DNA of 64,000 bases from positions 196,572,862-196,636,861 of the forward strand of contig OY998178.1 of the NCBI GenBank assembly GCA_963921935.1. The letters are read 5' to 3'. Positions 46,263 through 56,580 of the stretch are shown piece by piece. Below the pieces are notes generated by a model, which saw only the letters and a program-made list of their open reading frames with translations, made no database searches and had not been told where the DNA came from. The stretch's first letter is position 1. Each line of letters starts with the position of its first letter. The translations under genes were made by a program, and so were the position numbers. This stretch comes from Galeruca laticollis (lineage: Eukaryota; Arthropoda; Insecta; Coleoptera; Chrysomelidae).

Positions 46263-47432
46263 TCGATCTTAGTGATGGAGGAGTTATAGTACTAGAAATT
46301 TCTATAAATAAATAAGAATTTTATGTTACTGTAAATAAGATAGGAAATGCAAAGTTAGCATATACGTTAATATATATAGAAATGTTTTTTAAAATAGCGT
46401 CGTTATAGTTGTTAAGCTTGGTAGTTAGTTGGCTAAAGTCGTTGTTTAATTCTAACATTGTCGGTTGATCATTAGCTTTGTAGCAAGTATTGTAATTCTA
46501 ATTATATTGTTTTTAGTAATAGTTCTCAGTGTTAAAAAGTTATAATTAGCACGTAAGCTTTTAATGGAATGATCTGATTTTTTAATGATACTTCTAGCTT
46601 AACCGGAAGTTGGGACAACTTTTTTATTTTAAATGAAAACCTCCCATTTTTTCGATATTATGCTTCAGCAATAAATTCCCTTTGAAATGATGATTCATAA
46701 GTGTATATACAATTTGTCATAGCTGAAAACTAGACTAACCTTATTTTTTAAAAGATAATTTCCGAATTTTCTCCAGGTTATTCCAGTGGACTCATTAAAA
46801 AATAACCCGTATGACCTCCCTCGCATCATACTCGTAAAATCTCATATCCTTTCATTAAAAACTTTAATTTGTAGGTAGACCTACTTCTCGTGACACCCGG
46901 TATATAGTTCTGTACTGAAATTATATGATTTCGAATATATACAGCTAAGGACATTTTTGCAAAAAGCTGAATTTAATTTAGCTACAAGTATATTTTGTTG
47001 TTTATAAAGATAATTTATCGGAATTTTATGAATATGAATTATTAGATCTGAAATATGTAACAAAACGTTTTCCTGGCATCTTGAAGAATATTTGCAGTTC
47101 TGGACAAACCCCTATATTTTGCACAGTACATTTCACAACTTTCGAGTTACAAAAACTCTTTTCTCACAAAAAAACACCTAACAATTCCACAGAAGTAGAA
47201 ACACCCGCTATACGATTGTATGAGTTTAACAGTGTTAAAGCCTAGTAAATACAACTTAGTAGTTTCTAAAATAGAATTGAATCAATGGGTAGCTGGATGT
47301 TCCCATTTTAGAATATAGTATTTTGAGTTACTGAACTTTAATACAGTAATATTTCAAAAATGTTGAAGTTACTAAAAATTGGGGTTTTGTATATCTGGTG
47401 GTATATCTGACAAAAAGGAGTTTTATGTACTA
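46263..47432. other. 1.2 kb with no recognisable gene
   Basis: AT-rich, no motif recognised. GACACCCGGTATATAG near 46892 recalls transposon termini but has no partner. Confidence 0.35.
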
Positions 47433-47642
47433 CTAGCTGACCCGACAGACTTCGTCCTGTCAAAAAGATTTGTAATGTGGCAGTTTTTTTGCCTACGTAT
47501 TTAAAAAAATTCTCCTGAACAGAACCGTCACCCTGGTGATAGGGCGTTGTGAATAAAAAATAATTAAATAAAACATATATAAGGATTTAAAAGTAAGTAA
47601 TCGCTTTATTGTTAATCATGTGAATCATAATTATTATTATTA

Positions 47643-49100
47643 TCATTGTAGTGCTTTGTGGTATACGATGTTTTTTGTTTGATTACCTGGCGCATAAATA
47701 AACAAATCTGATGGTTTTCCAACACGGGAACAGGCAACATACAATTGACCATGTGAGAAACATGGGTTTTCTAAATTAATACCACAAACACTTAATGATT
47801 GCCCCTGGGACTTGTTTATAGTCATAGCAAAAGCAAGCCGCACTGGAAACTGTAGTCGTTTAAACTCAAATGGCACATCAGTCGGAATCATTGGGATGCG
47901 CGGTATGAGAACATCTTCTCCTTTATACTTTCCTTTGAGTATAGTTGCTTCTATCACATTGTTTAGTAATTTTTTTATCGCTAACCGTGTACCGTTGCAA
48001 AGACGCGGTTGGTTGATATTTCGCAACATTATAACCACCGATCCAACCTTTAAGTGTTTTATCAGCTCTGATTACAATTTTGTGATTATCGGATGGCATC
48101 AGATCCAGGGCAGTTTTAAACAATATAATCAATTGATTGTGTTGATGAAATAAAGTTTGTAATTGTTCTACAATAGACCTCTTTACTAAATTGTTATGTG
48201 CACAACGCAGATCAATTTCTTGTGGTGAATTGCCCATAAAATAAATTTGCAGGAATTTGTTGTCGCTATCTGACACTGGTAACAGTGAACCTGCTCTGTG
48301 ATATATTTGCCCTTGTATCTGTAAATAAAAAAAAATATTATGGTGTGGTATAAATTAATGGATTGTCAGTGATCAAACTTAAATAATATTTGATCTTAAA
48401 AAGTATATATTTAGTTTTAACTAATATCTATCAAATATAAAATATAATAAAAGTGTCACTGAAACTGAATCACCATATAATATGATGACTAAGTGATATA
48501 TTAGTGATTAAGAAATTGAAGATTAGTGACACATCTTAACTTTGCTGACAGAAAATTTTGTTCGCTAAAATAATTATGAGTAACTGCTATAATACATACC
48601 TTGAAAGTTGGCATAAAATTTTCCCGAACTACATTTGTTGCCCCAAATGAAGTCATTTGAAAGCAATTGTTATATTGTTGGATATGTGTCAAAAAGTGTA
48701 TAGAATCTGTTCCTATTCCTGAAACCAATGAGTACAATGGTTCTGGTGGTGGATCCAATGGTATCAATTTTACTTTACCATTTGCGCAACACAATCCATT
48801 GGCTTCGTTTTTGTATTTTAATGCCTTACAGTGTGAGCAAACCGAGTTCATAGAACCAATAACAACACATTGGTAGTTACTGTAGTCAATTGACACATCG
48901 TAACTGAAAGCAGCTCGATTCAAACTTGCGCGATTATTAGTTGAATGTCGCCCTCTCGCTTCACGCGTTTGTGATATCCGAATTCTTTCACGTTCATTTT
49001 CGTCGTCACGTTCTTGTGCAGTACGATTAGATCGGTAAATAGCTTGGTTTGTAGCATTTCTGGTTCTTCTACCTAAATTGCTTCGTCTTATAGGAGGCAT
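47643..49100 (-). pseudogene. Helitron RepHel relic: N-terminal domain joined to helicase end
   Basis: The minus-strand ATG at 49100 opens MPPIRRSNLGRRTRNATNQA and a Cys-rich Helitron_like_N region (CSHCKALKYKNEANGLCC) ending in NFMPTFK at 48600. After an intron it resumes at 48318 (IQGQIYHRAGSLLP) through LMPSDNHKIVIRADKT near 48060. There it joins, in a different frame, the last part of a Pif1-type helicase: VIMLRNINQPRLCNGTRL, FAMTINKSQGQS and YVACSRVGKPSDL, ending at 47643. The HUH Rep nuclease and most helicase motifs are deleted, so it is non-autonomous. Confidence 0.88.
48319..48599 (-). other. predicted 281 bp intron in the Helitron gene
   Basis: On the minus strand the donor is AAG then GTATGT at 48599 and the acceptor TTTATTTACAG ends at 48319. 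Joining the flanks keeps the frame and connects MPTFK to IQGQIYH, which is the continuous order in this protein family. In-frame stops occur inside the interval. Confidence 0.7.
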
Positions 49101-49578
49101 ATCAAATATAAATTATTTTTTCACTAATCACGAACTAAACAAACACTAACTAAGTAAACACTCTGCACAAAACACGATATACGAATTTGTTTCGTGTATC
49201 AGTTGACAATTAAACTCCTCCAACTATGTATTCTGTGCTCCAACGCACACACGCACATTGTTTTGATAGATATGATCTTTGACGTTAGGAACACACCTAC
49301 ATTGCTTAGACAACAGTGAGTGCTTGTAATTTAATATGAACTTTATACCATAGCAATGAAGCTCAAATTGACTACGTTTTAGTTACAAATCATTTGTATG
49401 GGAAAAAGAAAAGGGCTATTTTTAGGGTTTTTCCAGCAATAATTCTAATTTTTCTCGCCGTAAAAACCATCCTTGAACTTCAACGAACATTTTAAAAAAA
49501 GATTTGGCCAAATTGGTCGAGGCGTTGTTGAGTTATGCGCTTACCAACACATTTTGCGATTCATTTTTATATTATAGA

Positions 49579-50805
49579 TTTGAAAAATCAGGAAATTCTG
49601 AATCAATATATGCGTATATAGTTGAAACTTATTAACTTTAGTTACTAGGTTTTAACAAAGCACGGGAAACAGATGTATCTGTACATATCTAAATAGTTGC
49701 ATTGTGATGTACTAGGGTATCCAAAACAATATGGTGAATATCCTTTATGAAATGGTCAGAGGTATAATCAAAGATTCAGTGTGTTTAAAAAGAAAAATAA
49801 ATTCATAATTTCCTGAACCAAAAACATTTCATGAAAATTTATTTTCCTACCAGAGATATTATTTCTCATAGATTGAAAGCTTTGAAGAAATTTTTTACCA
49901 GATATGAGAGTAATTTATGAATTCATTTTTGTTGAAAACGCCTATTTATAATCACAATATGCTTTGACCTACATCTTATTATCCGTCAATAACAGGATTA
50001 GGAGCGTGATCGTATGAAGTGATAGGAAGGCGTATTGACGGAAAATCTTGTCAAAATAAATATATTCAAAAAGTTTCCTAATTGAATCACACTGTTTTGA
50101 ATTACTTAAAGTCTAGTTAAACAAGCAATTTTCTCAACAGAAAATGATGGTAGCTAGAGGGAAATGCGATACGTCAACGACTTTTTATTTTCGGAAAATA
50201 CTCGTTTTATTTCTTAACATAGTTTCATTCTAAATTCATTTACTCCAGCGTTTTCCATCTCATTTCAGTCATTCTAATCAATAGGTGTTCCCAATGCTCA
50301 CAAAACAGGCGCTTATTTTAATGAGCACCTCAAATCTCTTACCGCTAACTATTTGTTCAGTTCAAAACACGAAACAGACGCGAGGACTAAATCTGGATTA
50401 AATGCTAGATGGATAGCTGTTCTTGATTCATAGATTTTTGTCTTGGTGTCCTGACACAAAGGTATTGTTCTGACAAAACAGCACTTTTGTCTGCGCCAAA
50501 TTTGATTGATTCTGCTTCGAATAATTATTGAGTCCACTCAAAAGTTTTGCTTAATATTCTTGGTTTGTCCATTCTTAAAGTGATTTGCAACATATAGAGA
50601 GGGAGAATATTATTGTGGGCGATTTGTCATTCAATTTTAAGACAAGAATTACAAACAAAAACATGTGCTGACGTGCGAGTCTTGTAGTTCATGAGGTTCA
50701 ATTCAAAACGTGCACTACCAGCTAAAATACAAGCGTCCGCTCGACGTCTTATAGATAGCTAAATACGTTCGGAATATACAGGTGTGTTGTTAATCCCATT
50801 ACAAC
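49579..50805. other. 1.2 kb with no recognisable gene
   Basis: AT-rich, scattered short open stretches, no motif or terminal repeat found. Its right end borders the hAT terminus. Confidence 0.35.
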
Positions 50806-51903
50806 CAGGGCCGGCTCAAGGCGGTAAGCAAAGGATGCACCGCATCGGGGCGCCTCTGGCTAGGGGCGCCAGACGCCAGACGATAAATATACTTTGTAAA
50901 TTATAGATTATAGATACAATTTTAACGCAATAAAAAAAATATTGAATTTTCATTATACGAGCAGATAATAAAATTAATTTTTTATGTGTGAATGTACTCG
51001 TATGTGTAATGTTTATTATTTAGCACAAGCCTTCTAAATGTAGGTAGTCGCAACATTTTGTTTGGTAATTTTTTTCCTACAACTTGACCGTATTCCTTGT
51101 CGGCTTGTTTAATATCTTATTCACAATTCCAAGAAACATATTTCAAGTGTTCATCTGGCATCTGGCAACAAAAAATCAGAAACAAAATTTAAGATCCTCC
51201 TTCATTTGAAATCTTCGGTTTTTACCTACATTCATTCACTGTGTAGTATTAGTAGCAACAGTATTATTTCAAGTTGTGTGTTCCATTTTAACATTAACGA
51301 AATTATATTATTTTCGTTTTCAAAGGTTAGTCAAATTTTTGTTAGAAAATTCAAGTTTATTGGACGCTAAACGCCAGACAATAATTTTAGATGATGGTCA
51401 AACAAATGATTAATTATTTAAAGTAGAAAGTATTTAATTTTAATCTAAATAAACCTACAATAAATTATCCTTTGCTAATTTGTTACTAATTTCAAACTTT
51501 TGATGGAACTAATTTTCTTTAAAATATAAAAAATTATTTTTGTTAATTTGCCTCACGGTTATAATGAATTAGAATTCAGTTTTGGAATATAACTATAAAT
51601 AGTTATATCTGTATTTTCTTGGAGTTTGCATGTTTATAATTAAAATAACATAATATATTGTGAATAAAGAAATTCCGTTGTGGATTTGCGATAATAAATT
51701 TAAAAGGATATAAAATCTTCTAATAAAATGAATCCCCATTATGATTGAATTTGTTTTATATTATGAACTATTTTGATCTGACTGTACGTGATTTTCGATT
51801 CACACTGGTTTAGTAAAGTTTCAAAACGTAAATATTTTAAAATATGTAGAGTGCATCGAGTAGTGAGATAATTAATTATTTTTTTTTAGTTTTTCTTGAA
51901 AAA

Positions 51904-52109
51904 ATGGAAAAAAAGAAACTCGAGAAAGAAAAATGAAGGGGTCAACTCCACAAATTTTTCAAAAAGCAAAACATCGGCGACATTTCTTTATCTGCAAATA
52001 ATAGTAGAGATCCTGATCCTGATTCATGTCTAGCGCCTTTTGAAGCAACCGTTGATTCATCTTTATCAACTTCATCACATCAACAAGGTGATCGATCCAC
52101 AAGCACACC
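51904..52109 (+). pseudogene. hAT transposase, N-terminal segment
   Basis: The ATG at 51904 opens MEKKKLEKEK followed at once by TGA (51934-51936); the frame then continues (LHKFFKKQNIGDISLS, later DPDPDSCLAPFEA and SSLSTSSHQQG) to the insertion point. A short Lys-rich start and a Ser-rich linker before the TTF finger are usual in this hAT group. The stop and the insertion make it inactive. Confidence 0.6.
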
Positions 52110-55100
52110 TGTTACGTTATAAATTAGCACTAGAATCAAACTACCCCTACCTGAGCCATCAGAACACAATACCTTACTTTAAAACATTTATTCAGTTGAA
52201 CTCAACAACATTAAGTAATTATAAAAAGGTTATTTCAGTCTTATATCTTCGTAAATTTTTATTTTCATCCTTCAGAAGGCCCGCTGGCATATTTATCGAG
52301 TCTAATCACCTGAAAAGAAATAATATTTAGCTCCAGATGTCTACGAAATTATGTATATTTTTAGTTAAGTATTTCGCATTGGAACATTGTATGAGTATTC
52401 TGACCCAAAAATAAAAATGCATGACGACTTACCTCATTTCTATGTGCATTCCCAGTCATCGTCGATAAATATTCTGAACTATATTATAATTAAAATATTT
52501 GTAAACAGTATAAACTTTCCCATAACCAATAAAGTAGTCAGCTGTTGTTTGACATACATCGGCTCTACCATAGAGTAATTCCGATACCGAACTGTGCACG
52601 ATTTGCCATAGAGTGCTACGACTTCGTGCAATGGAACTGTTCGTGGAGTCACAGAACCGTTCCTGAATTTGTAAATATTTGTTAAACTATGATATTGTAC
52701 CATTGTATCGTTACTATTTATAGATTATGTTAGTTAAGTTATTTTAAGTTCTCTTCCTGTAGTGGGATTGATGGATAGGATAATACGGTAGCGCCCTCTG
52801 GTGTTAGAGGATTAATTTCCCAGGTGTCATATTCGAACATCTCAATCTTGGAATTTCCGTTTTTGACCTTCGTTGAACTCGTGTTACAGCTGATTTCATA
52901 AGGACCACTTGTGGATTTGTAGAATCTTTGATTATTCTGATCATCCTTAATTGGGAACGCTTCTACAAATCCGAATTATATAGTGACAGATTGATTAGTC
53001 ATTTTGAAGTGAATATTTGTAATCTGAAACTAAAAACTCGCTAGAGGATTTTTGGTGGTTATGAAATTGAGTGTGCTGTTAGGATAACCGAATACCAGGT
53101 ATGTTTCAATGCACTATTGAAATTATCTCATCTATTTTCTTAGTCTTGGTATTATCTCCGTCAATTCTACAACCTATTTTATTATTGCTAGATCTGTAAG
53201 AGATAAGAAAGGCCCTTAGTCACTCGTCAAGTCCCAGTGAGACTTCTACGCTGAATACCATACCATCACTGCGTACGAATTAAGAACAAAAAAAACTCCT
53301 TGGCCAGGGTAAGATTTCATTTATATTCTATATATTTATATAAATATTATCATAGAATTTTCACCTGCATTAGTATTTTGAATTAGGTAAATAAAAGTCT
53401 GCTCGTTGTGGCAGCTGATAAGAGTTATCATTTGCATAAATATATCTTTGTATTTTGTTGTACCGGATGTCCCACGATAGATACATCCATCTCAGGGTAG
53501 CCTAATTTTTGGGAGACTGGGTTTTATCGATAATTTCAACTTGATACTTCTTGACAGGGGGTTTTCCTAATTCACTACTTAATATTTCGGCCTATCTTAA
53601 AATTTGTTCATATTACTTAATTAATAATTTTGCTCTATAGTTAAAGCGTGATAATTATTGTATTCAATTTCATAATTATTATTGTATATGGTTATACCGG
53701 GGTATAGATATTTGGGTCCACTTGTTCTCATATACCGGGGGTACCCGAACATATTTTGCTCTATTATTATTTTCTGTACTTTTCTTAGGTTAAATATACA
53801 GGGGTAATAAAATTAGTTAATTTATATCAGTTGGGTGGGGGGTGAATATCTTTCAGTTTATTTGATTCTGATGAAGTATTTCCTCCTCAGGGTTTTTTTT
53901 TGTAACGGAATTCAATCTCAACGACGGATGATTGCACAGAATGTACCATCCCAAGAAGTTATAGTTTCTTGTACGGAAAATCGTTCTGAACGACGGATTT
54001 TCCCCAAACTTGTCCATCTCTAGGATAATTGTACAGGATGTCCCATGTGACGAAGTTACAGTAAGGACTACATGTATCGCCGTTGGAATCACGCAAGTTT
54101 TTGATGCTTATTGTATATTTGCTATTATTATCGCTTGTTTATTCTTTCGCTTTCTCAAAAATTGCTAATGCTTAAATCTAATGATTATCTTCTCAATTTG
54201 TTTGTATTTTGGTTGTAAGCGGGAATTAAATAGCACTTCAATTAATCGTATGCGCACGCGCCAGAGCTCTCGCGACGCTTATCTTGCCACCTTTACTGCT
54301 GCTTTAATTTCTGCGGGTTAGTTAGATTAGCGTACTGATTATTTTCTTACGATTACCTATAGATGGTGATGGAATTCACATATGTTTATGGCGTAAGTAT
54401 CCAGTAATTTTTGTACGACTACACTATAGCCGATACCTGTTCAATTCGCTTACTATTTGCTTCGCTTGCTTCTAGCATTTTATCTTATGGGTTATTTGTA
54501 TATATGTTTTGGAAGTATTCAGTATTTTGTTAATAATATTACTAGTTGGTATTGATTAATTAGTTAGTGCTTATTGTTTGCAACTGATTCCGTAACGGTG
54601 ATCTTTTTTTTTTGCTAACGGCTTATGTATTTTTAGACTTGCATGATGCTTACGCTTACATAATGTTTATGCTTGCATAATGTTTATACTTATATAATAT
54701 TCACGCTTACATAATGATCATGTTTATATAATGCTTATGCTTACTCATTTATTTTATCCTTGTTAAATGTTCAATGATGCTGAATTGCTTATGGCTATCA
54801 ATTGCTTGAGCAAGATTCAATTAACCGATTTGTCATAGGATCTAGGAAGACGTTGCTGCTGTTATTATTATTTTTTTTTTATATATTTCTTCATTGTTCT
54901 CCCAGGACCATTGAATAAATCATTTTGGGTACTTTATCTTTTATTTCAACATTAGTTGGTAAGTTGGTAATGTTGCTAGTCACTTAGGGTGTTTGTAGGA
55001 TATGACTTACCTGGCGCCCATTAAGAACTTTTAAATTTGCTAATTTGGTTAACCCACCCCATCTCCACTGTTTAGCTTAGTCGCGCAAATGCCCATCTGT

Positions 55101-55154
55101 CTTGATTTTAGTCGACAGATGATTTAGTGCCCTCGTGTGATTTCAGAGGTTTCA
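52110..55154 (+). repeat. 5' LTR, 3045 bp
   Basis: It matches 59785-62823 almost base for base. Internal structure: paired blocks containing CAACGACGGAT and an ACAGGATGTCCCAT-like motif (53919-54062), TATACCGGGG repeats (53693-53740), and a run of degenerate GCTTACATAATGTTTAT units (54645-54745). No convincing gene lies inside; the short open stretches are duplicated exactly because the LTRs are. Confidence 0.96.
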
Positions 55155-55157
55155 ATT

Positions 55158-55176
55158 TGGCGCCCAACGTGGGGCC
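55158..55176 (+). other. primer binding site, tRNA-Lys type
   Basis: TGGCGCCCAACGTGGGGCC begins three bases after the LTR end. This is the well-known lysine-tRNA complement used by many gypsy elements and retroviruses. Confidence 0.9.
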
Positions 55177-55257
55177 ATTGTGATTGTGATTTTTTTTTTA
55201 GGAAAGCTGAATTTTTTTTTCTGGTCGTTTTTCATTAGAATTACGGTAAGCATAATC

Positions 55258-56580
55258 ATGTCTAGGAAAATGTTAGTTAACCGTTTGAGTCAAGATGAGC
55301 TTATTTACGAGCTCAAAGTTAGAGGAATTGCTACGGGTACCGTGGATGACATGCGTCATTCTCTGACAATGGCGATTAGATTGGAGAAGAGTGGTGGCAG
55401 CATGAAGTATCCAATGTACCCATTCACAGTTGAAGAGGACATTGCAGCGGTGACAGCGAAGTTGGATGAGTTGGACCCTCTCATTGATACCTTCAATGAT
55501 TCAGCGAGTAGCAATGCATTTGCTAAACTTCAATCGAAGATTTCTCATCTTCTGAATCGATTGGATAACATTAGTGCAGAGGAAGCTGACGAGAAGCCAA
55601 CACTGCTGGCCAAGGCCCTCTTGTTATTGGATAGATTGCAACGGAAGGCAGAAGAGTTCCAGAAGACACAAGATATTCCACCTCTCCTCACTCTCTTGGG
55701 AAATAGTAGTTTTGGGGAATCTCTTTCTCCACAAAGAAGATCTTCTCTCGTCCCACCCACTCAAGCACCGACGTTGAATGTTAAGCCAGTCCTTCCTATA
55801 AAATGGGATTGTAAATTTTCGGGAGATAAAAAGGGTATGTCCTTGAGTGCTTTTTTGAGCAGGATCGAGGAATTGCGTGTAGCTCGACATGTAACGAAAG
55901 AAATGTTGCTCGATTCTGGAATTGATTTATTTACGGGTAGGGCGTATCAATTTTATTTAGCGTATCGAAATGATGTAACGACTTGGGATGAATTTGTTGC
56001 ACTTCTTAGAGAAGAATATCTTTCTTCGAATTATAACGAAAAGTTATTTGAGGAGATCAGAAAACGTACTCAGGGTCCCGATGAGTCCATTGGCATTTAT
56101 TTAGCGGTCATGTCTGGTTATTTTAGCAGATTGACTTGCCCAATTTCAGAAGAAACGAAACTCAAGATACTTTTGAGGAATATTGCCCCTCTCTACCAAA
56201 CTCAGTTGGCTCTTATTGACGTGACTTCGATCAATCAGCTCCGAGACCTAGGTAGGCGACTTGAAGCTAGGAAGGAAGCTATTGATAGTTTTTCAGCACC
56301 AGTAAAACGATCTAATATTCTTGAGCCTGATTTGGCCTATGTACATGTAGATAGTGACGTTATTGATAGCTGTCAGGCATCGACTTCAAGTGTTGACGGG
56401 TTGTCGGAAAGGTCACGTTCAGAAAAGCTTTGTTTCCGATGTAATAAACCAGGCCATAGAGCAGTTGGTTGTTTGATGAAGTCTGCTGATTTACATTGTT
56501 ATAGGTGTAAAAAGAAGGGATTTACTGTTCGATCTTGTCCTGATTGTTCGCCAAAGGGAAACGGACCCCGGCGCACTTAA
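55258..56580 (+). CDS. gag: gag of the young gypsy element
   Basis: The ATG at 55258 (MSRKMLVNRLSQDELIYELK) is the first good start after the leader; the frame is open further upstream but without support. About 440 codons, intact. It has an N-terminal helical region, a capsid-like domain (FSGDKKGMSLSAFLSRIEELR, then WDEFVALLREEY and QGPDESIGIYLAVMSGYFSRL, the gypsy-type capsid pattern) and two Cys motifs near the end: CFRCNKPGHRAVGC, a full CCHC knuckle, and CYRCKKKGFTVRSC, which has Phe at the His position. It overlaps pol by 34-37 bases in the -1 frame. Confidence 0.93.
   Translation: MSRKMLVNRLSQDELIYELKVRGIATGTVDDMRHSLTMAIRLEKSGGSMKYPMYPFTVEEDIAAVTAKLDELDPLIDTFNDSASSNAFAKLQSKISHLLNRLDNISAEEADEKPTLLAKALLLLDRLQRKAEEFQKTQDIPPLLTLLGNSSFGESLSPQRRSSLVPPTQAPTLNVKPVLPIKWDCKFSGDKKGMSLSAFLSRIEELRVARHVTKEMLLDSGIDLFTGRAYQFYLAYRNDVTTWDEFVALLREEYLSSNYNEKLFEEIRKRTQGPDESIGIYLAVMSGYFSRLTCPISEETKLKILLRNIAPLYQTQLALIDVTSINQLRDLGRRLEARKEAIDSFSAPVKRSNILEPDLAYVHVDSDVIDSCQASTSSVDGLSERSRSEKLCFRCNKPGHRAVGCLMKSADLHCYRCKKKGFTVRSCPDCSPKGNGPRRT

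Larger units (their letters stand above)
47433..49578 (-). mobile_element. Helitron, internally deleted
   Basis: On the minus strand the 5' end is TCTATAATATAAAAATG at 49578 preceded by A, and the 3' end is ...GGGTCAGCTAG at 47433 followed by T. These TC and CTAG termini between host A and T are diagnostic. A short hairpin (GACAG/CTGTC type) lies just before the CTAG, as expected. At 2146 bp it is far shorter than autonomous Helitrons and has only the first and last parts of the RepHel protein. Confidence 0.93.

Noticed and set aside
52387..54092. Short open frames repeated identically 7.7 kb apart
   Set aside because: They lie in the two LTRs; no domain or start context supports them as genes.
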